A stretch of DNA of 64,000 nt from Allomuricauda sp. (GCF_013911645.1 NZ_JACESV010000002.1:744001-808000); one strand, 5' to 3'. Shown: positions 44,565 to 54,596, numbered from the stretch's first letter. The notes: generated by a model from the letters alone, not told the origin. Program-made: numbers and translations.

Positions 44565-45989
44565 CTATTTCAATTCCCAACCTTTGCGGTAATCGCGGGT
44601 TACCCAGTCGTTGGCCTTCTCGTAATTGGTAATCTTCATGTTGTCGCCATCCCAAAAAAGTTTTCTTCTTCCAGGAGAGTTGTAAGGACTCCAATCGCTC
44701 GGAGTTTTCCCTTCTTGCAACTCTTTGTATTGAAAGGCTTTAACGGCCAAGTTGCCCATGAGTACGGTTTCGGTAAGTCTTCCTGCTTTTTCAAAGTTGG
44801 AAGAGGTGGGCGTACCGTTTTGGCAACCATCCACAAAATTGGCGAAGTGTCCACTCATTCCACCGGGCACTCTAACGTATTTAGGGGCCGGGGATTTGTA
44901 CAGGTCCATCATTTCGGATGGCAACAATCTTGCATTTCGGGAATAGGTATCGCATACCAATATGCCTTTTTCACCGTACATAACGGTTCCGCCACCATCA
45001 TCACCGATGGTTTCATCATCTTTAAGTTCATCGGGCAAGTTTGGTTTTATACCACCATCATACCAGTTTAAAGCGATATCGCCGTGCTCTTCGTGCTCAA
45101 ACTTCAAGTGAATTTTGGAAGAAGGAGGACAGGAATGGCTATAATCCGCTTCCACAAAATCATCTACCCAAACTGTAGTGCAACTTGCTTCTGCCTCTTT
45201 GGGATAACCAAGGTCAAGAACGCTAAAAGGTGTTTCCATAATGTGGCATCCCATATCTCCCAAAGCTCCAGTTCCGAAGTCCCAGAAGCCTCTCCATTTA
45301 AAGGGAAGGTAAGCATCGTTGTAGTCCCTCATTTTGGCCGGTCCCAACCAAAGGTCCCAATCCAATCCTCTTGGAATACGGTCTTTTTTTGTAGGCAAGG
45401 GAACGCCTTGTGGCCATACGGGTCGGTTGGTCCAACAATCTATGGTGTGTACTTTTCCAATAATGCCCGATTCTACCCATTCGCGTGCTATTCGGCTGCC
45501 ATCGCTGGATGCTCCCTGGTTCCCCATTTGGGTTACGATTCCCTGTTCTTTTGCAACTTGGGTCATTAAACGTGCCTCATGAATATTGTGGGTCAACGGT
45601 TTTTCCACGTAGGCATGTTTTTTTTCACGCATAAACGGTAAAGAAATGGTGGCGTGTGTATGATCTGGAGTTGCCACGGCAATGGCATCAATATCGTTTA
45701 TATGTGCATCAAAAACCTTTCTAAAATCCTTAAAACGCTTTACATCGGGGAATTGCTCGTAGGTTTGTTGGGCGCGACGGTCATCCACGTCGCAGAACGC
45801 CACAAATTTTACCCTTCCGGTATCGTTTAAGCCATTGATTACGGAATTCCCCCTTCCGCCAACACCAAAACCGGCTACATACAGCGTGTCACTTGGGGGA
45901 ATGTGGGTCCTGCCCATTACATGGCTTGGGACAATGGAAAACGCAGCTGAAGCGGCCGCGGTGTTTTTGATGAACTTTCTTCTTTGCAT
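44565..45989 (-). CDS. Gfo/Idh/MocA family oxidoreductase with Tat-type signal
   Basis: The 474-residue protein begins with a twin-arginine-type signal, QRRKFIKNTAAASAAFSIV, ending near residue 25, then a Rossmann fold with AGFGVGGRGNSVI (about 34-46) and the EKPLTHN motif of this NAD(P)-dependent family. The C-terminal domain has GGGTVMYGEKGILV. The Tat signal implies export of a folded, cofactor-loaded enzyme. It probably oxidises or reduces a sugar, like related secreted Bacteroidota proteins. Substrate is unknown. Confidence 0.9.
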   Translation of the reverse strand: MQRRKFIKNTAAASAAFSIVPSHVMGRTHIPPSDTLYVAGFGVGGRGNSVINGLNDTGRVKFVAFCDVDDRRAQQTYEQFPDVKRFKDFRKVFDAHINDIDAIAVATPDHTHATISLPFMREKKHAYVEKPLTHNIHEARLMTQVAKEQGIVTQMGNQGASSDGSRIAREWVESGIIGKVHTIDCWTNRPVWPQGVPLPTKKDRIPRGLDWDLWLGPAKMRDYNDAYLPFKWRGFWDFGTGALGDMGCHIMETPFSVLDLGYPKEAEASCTTVWVDDFVEADYSHSCPPSSKIHLKFEHEEHGDIALNWYDGGIKPNLPDELKDDETIGDDGGGTVMYGEKGILVCDTYSRNARLLPSEMMDLYKSPAPKYVRVPGGMSGHFANFVDGCQNGTPTSSNFEKAGRLTETVLMGNLAVKAFQYKELQEGKTPSDWSPYNSPGRRKLFWDGDNMKITNYEKANDWVTRDYRKGWELK

Positions 45990-46052
45990 TTTGTTTAGTT
46001 TGATTTAAGTGAAATCCCAAGATACAAAAAACTGAAAGAGTAATCCTAGCGA

Positions 46053-46715
46053 TTATTCATCCCCGTTCCACTCTTTGTAAAAATGATTGAGATAGTCCAG
46101 CATAAATTGATGGCGTTCCTCAGCCAGTTTTTTTCCGCTTGCCGTGTTCATTTTCTCCTTGAGCAATAATAGCTTTTCGTAAAAATGGTTGATTGTGGGT
46201 CCTTTTGATTTTTTGTATTCCTCCTTGGTCATGTTGAGGTTGGGCGGAATCGTGGGGTTGTGAAGTTCCCTGTTTTTAAAACCTCCGTAATTGAAGGCTC
46301 TGGCAATCCCAATGGCGCCAATGGCATCCAAACGATCGGCATCCTGCACAATTTGAAGCTCTTTGGATGTAAATTTTTCTGTTTCCGTTTCCAGACTGTT
46401 CTTAAAGGACATGTGCTTGATGATGTTCACAACATGATGGATGGTCTCCGCATCAACGGATTTGGATGTAAGAAATGTTTCCGCGGTTTTTGGACCAATG
46501 CTTTCATCCCCACCGTGGAATTTTGGATCGGCAATATCATGAAGCAGTGCTGCCAGTTGCACGACCAAAGCATCTGCCTGTTCGTATTTCAATAGTAATT
46601 TTGAGGTGTTGAAAACACGTTCAATATGGAACCAATCGTGTCCTCCTTCGGCATGTTGGAGTTCCTCTTTAACAAAATTGATGGTATCTTGCACCAATTG
46701 GTCTTCCTTCATCAT
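46053..46715 (-). CDS. HD domain metal-dependent phosphohydrolase
   Basis: The 220-residue protein has the HD superfamily ligands: His26/His30 in GGHDWFHIERV, His59-Asp60 in LLHDIADPK and a later Asp in VQDADRLDAIGAIG. It resembles the YpgQ/YedJ type of small phosphohydrolases acting on nucleotides. Substrate is unknown. It follows plsC with a 4-nt overlap (ATGA), so the two are translated together. Confidence 0.88.
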   Translation of the reverse strand: MMKEDQLVQDTINFVKEELQHAEGGHDWFHIERVFNTSKLLLKYEQADALVVQLAALLHDIADPKFHGGDESIGPKTAETFLTSKSVDAETIHHVVNIIKHMSFKNSLETETEKFTSKELQIVQDADRLDAIGAIGIARAFNYGGFKNRELHNPTIPPNLNMTKEEYKKSKGPTINHFYEKLLLLKEKMNTASGKKLAEERHQFMLDYLNHFYKEWNGDE

Positions 46716-47446
46716 TTGGTTTTAACTCCCGATACAATTTGGTTTTCTATCTGGACAATGAGTTCATCGGCCTTGCCTTGATTTGCTATGGGCGGATGTA
46801 CTTCAAAAGTAACATGGGAACCCAGTCCCATAGGAAATTTACCGTAACGCAATAGTTTCCATGAGTTATTGATGCTGATGGGAACGATTAAAGCGGAGGG
46901 TGCATTTTTCAACATCACTTTAAGTCCCGTGGTCCTGAAAGGTTTGGGCACTCCGTTCCTGCTTCGGGTACCTTCGGGAAAAATTACGGCACTTCGGTTG
47001 TTCGCCTCGATATACTTGGCCAACTTTTGAAGCTCGGCGATGGATTGTTTCGGGTCTTTTCTGTCGATCAAGGCAGAACCACCATGTCTTAAGTTGTATG
47101 AAACACTGGGTATTCCTTTTCCCAATTCAATTTTGCTCACAAATTTGGGGTGGTACTTTCGCATATACCAAATAATAGGGGGTATATCGTACATACTTTG
47201 GTGGTTGGTCACTATAATCAGTGGACGATTGGTCGGGATGTTTTGTTTGTTCCGGAAACTGTATCGTGTTCCCAGTACATTGGTACACCGCATAATGAAC
47301 CAATTAAGTATGGAAACACTTTTTTTATGTGCATTGTACCCAAACACTTTTAGGCATATCCACTGTATGGGATGGAAAATAACCAATACCAGGCCAAAAA
47401 GCAGAAAGAAAACAACGGTTAGGGGATACGAAAGCAGTTTTAGCAC
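46712..47446 (-). CDS. plsC: 1-acyl-sn-glycerol-3-phosphate acyltransferase
   Basis: This enzyme acylates lysophosphatidic acid to phosphatidic acid at the inner membrane. The 244-residue protein has an N-terminal helix (about 5-30), the catalytic NHQSMYD (HX4D, 81-87), block II with the FRNK start, FPEGTRSRNG (about 155-164) and VPISINNSWK. Start is GTG (47444-47446); no ATG fits upstream in frame. Length is normal. It overlaps the HD gene. Confidence 0.92.
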   Translation of the reverse strand: MLKLLSYPLTVVFFLLFGLVLVIFHPIQWICLKVFGYNAHKKSVSILNWFIMRCTNVLGTRYSFRNKQNIPTNRPLIIVTNHQSMYDIPPIIWYMRKYHPKFVSKIELGKGIPSVSYNLRHGGSALIDRKDPKQSIAELQKLAKYIEANNRSAVIFPEGTRSRNGVPKPFRTTGLKVMLKNAPSALIVPISINNSWKLLRYGKFPMGLGSHVTFEVHPPIANQGKADELIVQIENQIVSGVKTK

Positions 47447-47483
47447 GTGTACATTTTTATTGGTTGCCGTAAAAATAAAAAAA

Positions 47484-47499
47484 CCACCCTTTAGGGTGG
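47484..47499 (-). terminator. Terminator after the bacilliredoxin gene
   Basis: CCACCC (47484-47489), loop TTTA and GGGTGG (47494-47499). On the minus strand it is followed by an oligo-T run (complement of the A-run at 47471-47483), as expected for termination of the gene ending at 47526. Confidence 0.8.
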
Positions 47500-47525
47500 C
47501 TATTCCATGTTTTATTTCCTAGATT

Positions 47526-47936
47526 TTAGCAATGCTCGTTATAGGCTTCCATCAAGTTTTCTGCAATAAGTTCGGCAGGTCTACCTTCAATGTGGTGCCT
47601 TTCTATCATGTGCACCAACTCTCCATTTTTGAACAAGGCCATACTTGGTGAGGAAGGAGGAAAGGGAACCATGTGGTCTCTGGCCGTTTCAACAGCTTCC
47701 ATATCCACACCGGCAAAAACGGTAACCAAATTATTTGGAGTTTTACTGTTTTGCAGGCTCAATTTAGCAGCTGGCCTTGCATTGGCTGCGGCACAACCGC
47801 AAACCGAATTTACCACTACCAAGGTGGTTCCATCCTTTTTTAAGGCCTCATTTACAGCTTCACTTGTATGTAGTTCTTCGAACCCGGCACTGGCCAAGTC
47901 TTCGCGCATAGGTTTAACCAATTCTTCTGGATACAT
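47526..47936 (-). CDS. BrxA/BrxB family bacilliredoxin
   Basis: The 136-residue thioredoxin-fold protein has the Cys46-Gly-Cys48 motif in VNSVCGCAAANARP and the FPPSSPSMALF segment of the YphP/YqiW family. Bacilliredoxins remove bacillithiol from mixed disulfides; Bacteroidota members are known to carry the family. The length is normal. A TATCTTTG box (complement of 47959-47966) lies upstream, and a terminator follows, so it is probably a monocistronic gene. Confidence 0.9.
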   Translation of the reverse strand: MYPEELVKPMREDLASAGFEELHTSEAVNEALKKDGTTLVVVNSVCGCAAANARPAAKLSLQNSKTPNNLVTVFAGVDMEAVETARDHMVPFPPSSPSMALFKNGELVHMIERHHIEGRPAELIAENLMEAYNEHC

Positions 47937-48011
47937 AGACTTCTTTTTGATTATAGTACAAAGATACGGTATTGTTAGCGTTTTTTCATCACCCTTAACA
48001 TTGCTTAAAGC

Positions 48012-48040
48012 TTTGTTTCTCTATCAAACCGTTATCTTTG
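48012..48040 (+). promoter_or_regulatory. Bacteroidota-type promoter of the TerB/DnaJ gene
   Basis: TTTG at 48012-48015, a 17-nt spacer and TATCTTTG at 48033-48040 fit the consensus well. The ATG at 48059 follows 18 nt later. Confidence 0.6.
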
Positions 48041-48058
48041 CCGTTTAAATTTTGAAAC

Positions 48059-48796
48059 ATGATCAAGTGGATAGCCGCCTTTATCGGTTATTATTTATTT
48101 CGATTTCCGGGTGCGATTTTAGGGTTTATCGTCGGGACTTTTTTGGATAATATGGGAGGTTCTGGAAATAACCCCAGGTCCATATTTGAAAATGTTACCC
48201 GGCAATCGGTTTCTCCGGCCGATTTTGAATTGAACCTGCTCTCGCTCTGTTCCATAATTATTAAGGCTGATGGGCAGGTAAACCAAAGGGAGTTGGATTA
48301 TGTGCGACAGTATTTTTTGAGCACCTATGGCAAGGAAAAAGCGAACGCGATTTTCCGGACGTTTAACGATGTTATAAAAAATCGGGAGATATCCGCACAG
48401 CATATCTGCAATTTTATGGTACAGCGCACCCGATACGAGGTACGCTTGCAAATGCTTCACTTTTTATTTGGGATTGCCCAGTCCGATGGACAGGTAAGCA
48501 AGGCGGAAATTCAAAAATTAAGGGAGATAGCGGGTTATTTTCGAGTGAACCAGCACGATTTTGAAAGTATCATGGCGATGTTCATCAAATCGACGGACAA
48601 CTCGTACAAGATTTTGGAAATCGAGAAGACCGCTACCGACGAAGAGGTGAAAAAAGCTTACCGAAAAATGGCCAAAAAGTACCATCCCGATCGTGTGGTC
48701 ACCGAAAATGAAGCCATCCGAAATGGGGCTGAGGAAAAGTTCAAAGAGGTTCAAAAAGCCTATGAGACCATTCAAAAGGAAAGAGGACTTTCCTAA
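48059..48796 (+). CDS. TerB-like and DnaJ-domain protein (DjlA-type)
   Basis: The 245-residue protein has an N-terminal hydrophobic segment (about 1-30), a TerB-like helical domain (about 58-175) and a C-terminal J-domain (about 182-245) with HPD at 209-211 in KKYHPDRVV. The layout resembles DjlA, a membrane-linked DnaK co-chaperone. It probably recruits and stimulates Hsp70 at the membrane. The ends of this gene and the PepSY gene converge with a 4-nt overlap. Confidence 0.86.
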   Translation: MIKWIAAFIGYYLFRFPGAILGFIVGTFLDNMGGSGNNPRSIFENVTRQSVSPADFELNLLSLCSIIIKADGQVNQRELDYVRQYFLSTYGKEKANAIFRTFNDVIKNREISAQHICNFMVQRTRYEVRLQMLHFLFGIAQSDGQVSKAEIQKLREIAGYFRVNQHDFESIMAMFIKSTDNSYKILEIEKTATDEEVKKAYRKMAKKYHPDRVVTENEAIRNGAEEKFKEVQKAYETIQKERGLS

Positions 48797-49953
48797 GCTG
48801 TAGCCAATTTATTCTTCTTTCTTCTTTTGCTTTTCTTTTTTAGTTTGTTGATGTAGATGATGGTTCCCGTAATGGGCAAGCTGGTACCGATCAAGCAGGC
48901 CAAGAAATACAACCACTTGCTAAATCCGCCATAAATGGTTCCGGTGTGAATCGGCTTTATGGCCGAAGCAATTTTTACATTGAGCGGTTTGTCGGCATAT
49001 ATTTCTTTACTGACCACTTCGCCCGATTCGTGGATCTGTAGTCTGTCCTGAGCCACGGTTGACCAAGAATTGTCCGGAATCTTACGGAAACCATAGATCG
49101 GATTTTTTTCGTTGGGCAAACTCACCGTTAGTTCACCTTCGTAGTTCAACTCCTTATTGGCAAGGGCAATGGCTTCTTCCAAGTTAATGGATTTGCCGTT
49201 GTCCAAACGCTCCAAATCAACATCTGTGCCTCCACCACGGTTTCCGAACACCCGTGTTCCCATAATGGCGCTCAAACCATCGCGATACCCCTCAAAGGAC
49301 CAACACAGCCCGGTAATGCCCATGATCAATATCAAAATGCAGGCATAAAAGCCCAAGGTGTTGTGCAAATCGTGGTTGATGCGCTTCCAATTGGCGTTGG
49401 TCTTGATTTTGAAACCGGCTTTTACGGTTTTCCATTTTACTTTTTTAGGGAACCAAAGTACAATTCCAGATAAGGCCAATATCATAAAAATGATGGTTGC
49501 AATGCCCACAATAGGTCTTCCCCATTTAATGTCCATCAATAACCAACGGTGCATTTTAAACATACTGAACATAAATTTGTCCATTCCCGTTTCTTGTGGG
49601 GCCAAAATTTCGGCGGTATACGGGTTCACTTCATAAGTAGAGCCTCTTCTTTGCTTGGGATCTTCTTTAATGGATAATTTATAGGGTGAAGTTTCATCAG
49701 AAGGTATAGTTATGGAGGTAAGGAGCCCTTTTGCTTTAATGTTGGGGTCGTTCACCAAGCTCGAAAGTGATTTTTTCGCCCCCATAGCCTCTACTTTCAA
49801 ATCTTTTTTGAACCATTGTTCAATTTCTTTTTCAAAAGTTAGAATGGTGCCACTAAGGCAAACCAAGAAAATAATGATGCCGCTCACAAGCCCTAACCAA
49901 AGGTGCACATCGTTGATAAAAGCTCGGATTCCGTATGTGTTCTTTTTTCCCAT
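48793..49953 (-). CDS. PepSY-associated transmembrane protein
   Basis: I start at ATG 49951-49953 (386 residues), where [21 protein letters not shown] gives the usual first helix; an upstream start would add 23 residues. Four helices (about 17-37, 145-170, 200-220, 345-365) flank a PepSY-rich periplasmic loop. Paired His residues in [22 protein letters not shown] and IHTGTIYGG are consistent with a heme-binding reductase-like member. Similar proteins in Bacteroidota are linked to iron-siderophore reduction; here no receptor is adjacent. Confidence 0.82.
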   Translation of the reverse strand: MGKKNTYGIRAFINDVHLWLGLVSGIIIFLVCLSGTILTFEKEIEQWFKKDLKVEAMGAKKSLSSLVNDPNIKAKGLLTSITIPSDETSPYKLSIKEDPKQRRGSTYEVNPYTAEILAPQETGMDKFMFSMFKMHRWLLMDIKWGRPIVGIATIIFMILALSGIVLWFPKKVKWKTVKAGFKIKTNANWKRINHDLHNTLGFYACILILIMGITGLCWSFEGYRDGLSAIMGTRVFGNRGGGTDVDLERLDNGKSINLEEAIALANKELNYEGELTVSLPNEKNPIYGFRKIPDNSWSTVAQDRLQIHESGEVVSKEIYADKPLNVKIASAIKPIHTGTIYGGFSKWLYFLACLIGTSLPITGTIIYINKLKKKSKRRKKNKLATA

Positions 49954-50099
49954 AATCGCAAGAAGCTCCAATATTAGGTTGACCAATAAAAGTTTAGTTG
50001 GTTTTGATAAACATTTTCGCAAATATAATAGCTGGGTAAAAAAATTCTATTATTATTTGGATTAATTTTAAATAAACTGATAATATTGAACTTGCACCA

Positions 50100-50128
50100 A
50101 TTGAGAATGTACATTATTGGTACATTTG
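50100..50128 (+). promoter_or_regulatory. Candidate promoter of the HupE gene
   Basis: TACATTTG at 50121-50128 matches the -7 box; ATTG at 50100-50103 gives a 17-nt spacer but is an imperfect -33 box. The ATG lies 14 nt downstream. Confidence 0.4.
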
Positions 50129-50141
50129 AAAGCAAAAGCAT

Positions 50142-50726
50142 ATGGAGGAATTTCTGTTCTACATAAAACTTGGACTTGACCATGTATTGGACTTTGGAGC
50201 CTATGATCATATCTTGTTTTTATCGGCTTTAGCGGTCCCGTTTACTTTTAAGCATTGGAAACGGGTATTGATTTTGGCCACTATTTTCACCATTGCGCAC
50301 TGTACCTCTTTGGCTCTATCCGTTTATGAAGTTGCCATTGTAGATGTTGGTCTGATCGAATTCTTGATTCCCGTTACCATTTTGCTTACGGCGCTTTTCA
50401 ATTTTGCCTATGTCTACAAAGAGGCCTTGGACGTGGGTCTTTTTCTTCACATTTTGGCCACCGCTTTCTTTGGGTTGATCCACGGTTTTGGCTTTTCCAA
50501 CTATTTTAAGATGTTGATGGCCGAAGAAGAGGATAAGATTACGCCCTTATTGGGTTTTGCTACGGGAATTGAGTTATCTCAAATCATCATCATATTGGTG
50601 GTTTTGATTATTGCCTATGTGATTTTGGACTTATTGAAGGTAAAGCGATCCATTTTTATAGCCGTTGCATCCATTTTGATCATAGCCATTACAATACCCT
50701 TGCTTATTGCTACGTTCCCCATATAG
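50142..50726 (+). CDS. HupE/UreJ family membrane protein
   Basis: The 194-residue protein has about six membrane helices and the family segments GLDHVLDFGAYDHILFLSALA (about 11-31) and the helix with IHGFGFSNYFKM (about 113-124). HupE/UreJ proteins are nickel or cobalt permeases near hydrogenase or urease genes, but neither is in this window, so a metal role is only by analogy. It stands alone. Confidence 0.82.
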   Translation: MEEFLFYIKLGLDHVLDFGAYDHILFLSALAVPFTFKHWKRVLILATIFTIAHCTSLALSVYEVAIVDVGLIEFLIPVTILLTALFNFAYVYKEALDVGLFLHILATAFFGLIHGFGFSNYFKMLMAEEEDKITPLLGFATGIELSQIIIILVVLIIAYVILDLLKVKRSIFIAVASILIIAITIPLLIATFPI

Positions 50727-50811
50727 GACCTTAGTTAAAATTTATCGAATAAGGTTGTCTGGGTCTGTCAAAGCAGGTATATTTAATTAATTATCAGCGT
50801 TTTTTGGATTT

Positions 50812-51249
50812 ATGAAGGCGAGCAAACAAGAAAAATACGATAAAGCCTATTTGCGAATGGCCCAAGAATGGGGCAAACTATCCTACTGTAAAAGAAGGCA
50901 AGTAGGAGCCATAATCGTTAAGGATAGAATGATTATTTCCGATGGGTACAACGGAACACCCACGGGATTTGAGAATTTTTGCGAGGACGATGAAGGGTAT
51001 ACCAAATGGTATGTGCTGCACGCCGAAGCCAACGCCATTCTTAAAGTTGCCTCATCCACACAGTCGTGCGAAGGTGCTACGCTCTACATTACCCTATCGC
51101 CATGCAGGGAATGTAGCAAGCTCGTGCACCAAGCTGGCATAAAACGTGTGGTATACCAGAATGCGTACAAAGACGACTCCGGAATTAAATTTCTGGAAAG
51201 GGCAGGAGTTGAAATCGTCCATTTGCCCGTTTTGGAAGAAATGGTTTAA
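50812..51249 (+). CDS. Deoxycytidylate/cytidine deaminase-like enzyme (dCMP deaminase type)
   Basis: The 145-residue zinc enzyme has HAE at 70-72 (His70, Glu72 as proton shuttle) and PCREC with Cys98 and Cys101 for zinc. The N-terminal SYCKRRQVGAIIVKD and GYNGTPTGFEN segments fit ComEB/dCMP deaminase, giving dUMP for dTMP synthesis. The length is normal. It starts an apparent two-gene unit with the S41 protease (16 nt gap). Confidence 0.9.
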   Translation: MKASKQEKYDKAYLRMAQEWGKLSYCKRRQVGAIIVKDRMIISDGYNGTPTGFENFCEDDEGYTKWYVLHAEANAILKVASSTQSCEGATLYITLSPCRECSKLVHQAGIKRVVYQNAYKDDSGIKFLERAGVEIVHLPVLEEMV

Positions 51250-51264
51250 AACCATAATTGCTAT

Positions 51265-52893
51265 ATGAAAAAGATCAAAGGATATATTTGGCCTACCTTA
51301 CTTGCTCTAGCGGTAGCCATAGGCATTTTTATAGGAGGAAAGCTCCATTTTAACGATTCCCCGGAAAAATTGTTCTCCACCAATTCCAAAAAGGACAAGC
51401 TCAATCGGCTTATTGACTATATCGACTACGAATATGTGGACGATGTGGACACCGATAGCATTGTGGATGTCACCGTTAACAATATCTTGGGCAAACTGGA
51501 CCCACACTCCGTATACATTCCAAGAGATGAGATGAAAGACGTGGCCGAAAGCATGAAAGGCGATTTTGCAGGTATCGGCGTAAGTTTTTACATGTATAGG
51601 GATACCATTACCGTAATAAGAACCATCAAAAATGGACCGAGTTACATCAGTGGAATAAAACCGGGCGACCGTATTTTGATGGCCGACACGGATACGCTTT
51701 ACGGCAGAAGAATAGCCAACGATGATGTGGTCTCTACCTTAAAAGGCAAGATCGGTACAAAGGTAAATTTGAAGGTTTTTAGAAAAACCGAAAACAAAAT
51801 AATGGACGTTCCCGTGGTTCGGGACCGTGTTCCAATCAGAAGTGTTGAAGCGTATTACATGCTCACCAACGAGATGGGTTACATCAAAATCAACCGTTTT
51901 GCCGAATCCACTTTTGATGAGTTCAAAGATGCGTTGAGAAAATTAAAACTAAGAGGTGCAGAGAAACTGACCTTGGATCTGAGGGATAATCCTGGTGGTT
52001 ATTTGGGAATTGCCGAAAAATTGGCCGACGAGTTCTTGGAAGATGACAAATTGATACTTTTCACTAAAAACAAGAAAGGGCGCATTAAAAAAGCATACGC
52101 CACCAAAAAAGGGGATTTTGAGAACAAACCGGTATATGTGCTTATTAATGAACGCTCTGCATCGGCCAGTGAAATTATTGCAGGAGCCTTACAGGATAAC
52201 GATATAGGTACTATTGTAGGTAGGCGTTCCTTTGGAAAGGGCTTGGTGCAACGCGAAATGGACTTGGGCGATGGCTCAGCGGTTAGGCTAACAGTTTCCA
52301 GATACTACACCCCAACAGGGCGGTCCATTCAAAAAACCTATAAAAACGGTAACCACGACTATTACAAAAGCTTTATGGAACGCTACACCAGTGGCGAATT
52401 GATATCTGCGGACAGCATTAAAGTGGCCGACTCCTTAAAGTTTGTAACCCCAAAGGGCAAAGTGGTCTACGGTGGTGGGGGGATTATCCCCGATGTTTTT
52501 GTTCCTATCGGGAGCAATCAAGAAGAAGCCATAGAGAGCATGGACGATACCTATCAGTTTTTTGCCCGTTTTGTTTTTGAACATTTGGAAAAGGACAGGA
52601 CCATGTACGATGATTATGACCAAAACCAATTCTTGGACGAATTCAAGGTAGATGATATCCTTTTCGATAATTTCATACAATTTGTACTGGATAGAAAGGT
52701 AAAATTGGATTTCTATGCCCATGAGGAAAAGATAAAGGCGTATATAAAGGCCAATATTGCCGAACAATTGTTCTCGCCCAACCTATCTGCCCAGATCAAG
52801 GGAGATTTTGATTCCATGCTCAATAAGGTAAAAGCATTGGATAAAGCAAGGATAGATCAATCCCAAATTGGTGCTGTAGAAGTAAAACCTTGA
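51265..52893 (+). CDS. S41 C-terminal processing peptidase
   Basis: The 542-residue protein has an N-terminal signal/anchor helix (about 8-24), a PDZ domain (about 95-180), and an S41 serine-lysine catalytic core: SASASE at 298-303 with Lys325 in RRSFGKGLVQ. A C-terminal helical extension (about 445-540) is typical of Bacteroidota CtpA. It cleaves C-terminal tails of periplasmic proteins or processes lipoproteins. The length is somewhat above the E. coli Prc core because of the tail. Confidence 0.92.
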   Translation: MKKIKGYIWPTLLALAVAIGIFIGGKLHFNDSPEKLFSTNSKKDKLNRLIDYIDYEYVDDVDTDSIVDVTVNNILGKLDPHSVYIPRDEMKDVAESMKGDFAGIGVSFYMYRDTITVIRTIKNGPSYISGIKPGDRILMADTDTLYGRRIANDDVVSTLKGKIGTKVNLKVFRKTENKIMDVPVVRDRVPIRSVEAYYMLTNEMGYIKINRFAESTFDEFKDALRKLKLRGAEKLTLDLRDNPGGYLGIAEKLADEFLEDDKLILFTKNKKGRIKKAYATKKGDFENKPVYVLINERSASASEIIAGALQDNDIGTIVGRRSFGKGLVQREMDLGDGSAVRLTVSRYYTPTGRSIQKTYKNGNHDYYKSFMERYTSGELISADSIKVADSLKFVTPKGKVVYGGGGIIPDVFVPIGSNQEEAIESMDDTYQFFARFVFEHLEKDRTMYDDYDQNQFLDEFKVDDILFDNFIQFVLDRKVKLDFYAHEEKIKAYIKANIAEQLFSPNLSAQIKGDFDSMLNKVKALDKARIDQSQIGAVEVKP

Positions 52894-53108
52894 TTTATAC
52901 CTTTTTAGGAAGTTTTCAATTGTTCTGTTATGCCCCTTTTTGTTGCCAACGCACTATCTGGCCACTCTTTCAAAGGTCAAATCGTTGACCTTTTCATCTG
53001 TCCTGTTATAATTTTGAACCGTAGCCGCGGCTATGCTTAAAAATTATGTCTCAAACTGCATCAAAAAAGGCCTATATCAATTCCAATCACAAATTCCTAA
53101 ACAGGCTC

Positions 53109-53309
53109 TTAGTCTTTTAGCTTTTTGTCTATCTTTTTGGAAGTAATAAAGATCAACATAAGCACTATGGCACACAGCGAGGCCACTATCCCGATCAAAG
53201 CAATGGTGCTATCGCCCTGAAGCGGGTTTTCAAAATCTACCAAGGTTACATTATAGGCAATAAGGCCCAACGCCAGTATAATTAAAACTATAGCAAAGGT
53301 CTTGTTCAT
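53109..53309 (-). CDS. Small two-helix membrane protein, unknown function
   Basis: The 66-residue protein has two hydrophobic helices (about 4-22 and 37-57) separated by an acidic, polar loop (DFENPLQGDST), ending with a basic tail (KKIDKKLKD). It starts at ATG 53307-53309, 9 nt after the marC stop, so it is likely co-transcribed with it. I do not recognise a family. Confidence 0.68.
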   Translation of the reverse strand: MNKTFAIVLIILALGLIAYNVTLVDFENPLQGDSTIALIGIVASLCAIVLMLIFITSKKIDKKLKD

Positions 53310-53318
53310 ATCAATGGT

Positions 53319-53903
53319 TTAAATACCGTGCGTAAGTAACTCGTTTATGTTGGTGGCAAAAAGCTTAACCGCAATGGCCATAAGAATTACACCGAACACC
53401 TTTCGGATAATATTGAGTCCGTTTTTGCCCAAAATACGTTCGATTCTTGCACTGGACTTAAGCACGATGTATACAAAGATAACGTTTATAATAATGGCGA
53501 CGATAATGTTCTCCACGTGATATTCCGCCCTAAGTGACAGAATGGAGGTCAAGGTACCAGCACCTGCGATAAGCGGAAATGCAATAGGTACAATAGAGGC
53601 GGTTTCCGGCTCATCATCCTTGTAAAGCGATATGCCCAAGATCATTTCGATCGCCAAGAAAAATATGATAAAAGCACCGGCAACGGCGAAGGAATTTACA
53701 TCGATCCCGATCAAAGAGAGAATACTTTCCCCAACAAACAAGAAGGCAACCATTATACATGTGGCCACAATGGAAGCCTTTTCCGACTGCACATGGCCAA
53801 CCTTGCTCCTTAGGGATAAAATAATGGGGATACTTCCCAAAATATCGATTACGGCAAACAATACCATTCCAGCGGTAGCAATCTCCTTAAAGTTAAAATT
53901 CAT
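53319..53903 (-). CDS. MarC family integral membrane protein
   Basis: ATG 53901-53903 gives 194 residues; a TTG eight codons upstream (53927) is possible. Six hydrophobic helices and the opening FAVIDILGSIPIILSL match MarC. MarC (originally linked to multiple antibiotic resistance) has no confirmed substrate. A TAAATTTG box lies upstream on the minus strand. The small two-helix gene follows. Confidence 0.88.
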   Translation of the reverse strand: MNFNFKEIATAGMVLFAVIDILGSIPIILSLRSKVGHVQSEKASIVATCIMVAFLFVGESILSLIGIDVNSFAVAGAFIIFFLAIEMILGISLYKDDEPETASIVPIAFPLIAGAGTLTSILSLRAEYHVENIIVAIIINVIFVYIVLKSSARIERILGKNGLNIIRKVFGVILMAIAVKLFATNINELLTHGI

Positions 53904-54026
53904 CGCATCATTTTTTTCGGACGGCAAATTTACGGGTAAAAAACACTTTTGGACTACATAAAATGTTTATAAATCATCAAATTTTCGGTTTTGAATTACC
54001 TTTGCCCAAAAAGTTAAGCGCTTAGT

Positions 54027-54596
54027 ATGTTCCAGATAGGAAAAACCATAGTATCCGAAGAGATATTGCAAAATGATTTTGTGTGCAACCTAAATGCTTG
54101 TAAAGGAGCTTGTTGCGTAGGAGGGGAGTATGGAGCCCCCTTGGATGATTCCGAAACCGATAAACTCGTAAATATTTATCAAGATGTAAAACCATTTTTG
54201 CGCCCCGAAGGTATTGCTGCCATTGAGGAGCATGGTTCTTTTGTAAAAGGAGAGGATGGCGAATGGGAAACCCCATTGGTAAACAACAACGAGTGTGCCT
54301 ACGTTATTTTTTCCGATAATGGCATGGCAAAATGTGGCCTCGAAGCCGCTTATGAGGCAGGCGCCACCAAGTGGAAAAAACCAATTTCGTGCTATTTATA
54401 CCCGGTAAGAACAAGGGAGTACTCCGAATTTACGGCGGTAAATTACCATAAATGGGAAATCTGTGACCCTGCCTGTGCCTTGGGCGAAGAATTAAAGGTT
54501 CCGATCTATAAGTTTGTAAAAGATGCTTTGATCCAAAAATTTGGGGAGGACTGGTACAGGGAATTGGAGGAAGTAGCGGCAGAAAACGTTAGATAG
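54027..54596 (+). CDS. DUF3109 family cysteine-rich protein
   Basis: The 189-residue protein has a cysteine cluster at the N-terminus (Cys20, Cys25, Cys29, Cys30 in FVCNLNACKGACCVGG) and more later, including KCGLEAAY, ISCYLYPVR and EICDPACALGE. The pattern is that of DUF3109, near the CxxxCxxCC (YkgJ-like) zinc/iron-binding proteins. A metal or Fe-S site is likely. Function is unknown. Its end overlaps the histidine kinase stop by 8 nt, convergent. Confidence 0.85.
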   Translation: MFQIGKTIVSEEILQNDFVCNLNACKGACCVGGEYGAPLDDSETDKLVNIYQDVKPFLRPEGIAAIEEHGSFVKGEDGEWETPLVNNNECAYVIFSDNGMAKCGLEAAYEAGATKWKKPISCYLYPVRTREYSEFTAVNYHKWEICDPACALGEELKVPIYKFVKDALIQKFGEDWYRELEEVAAENVR

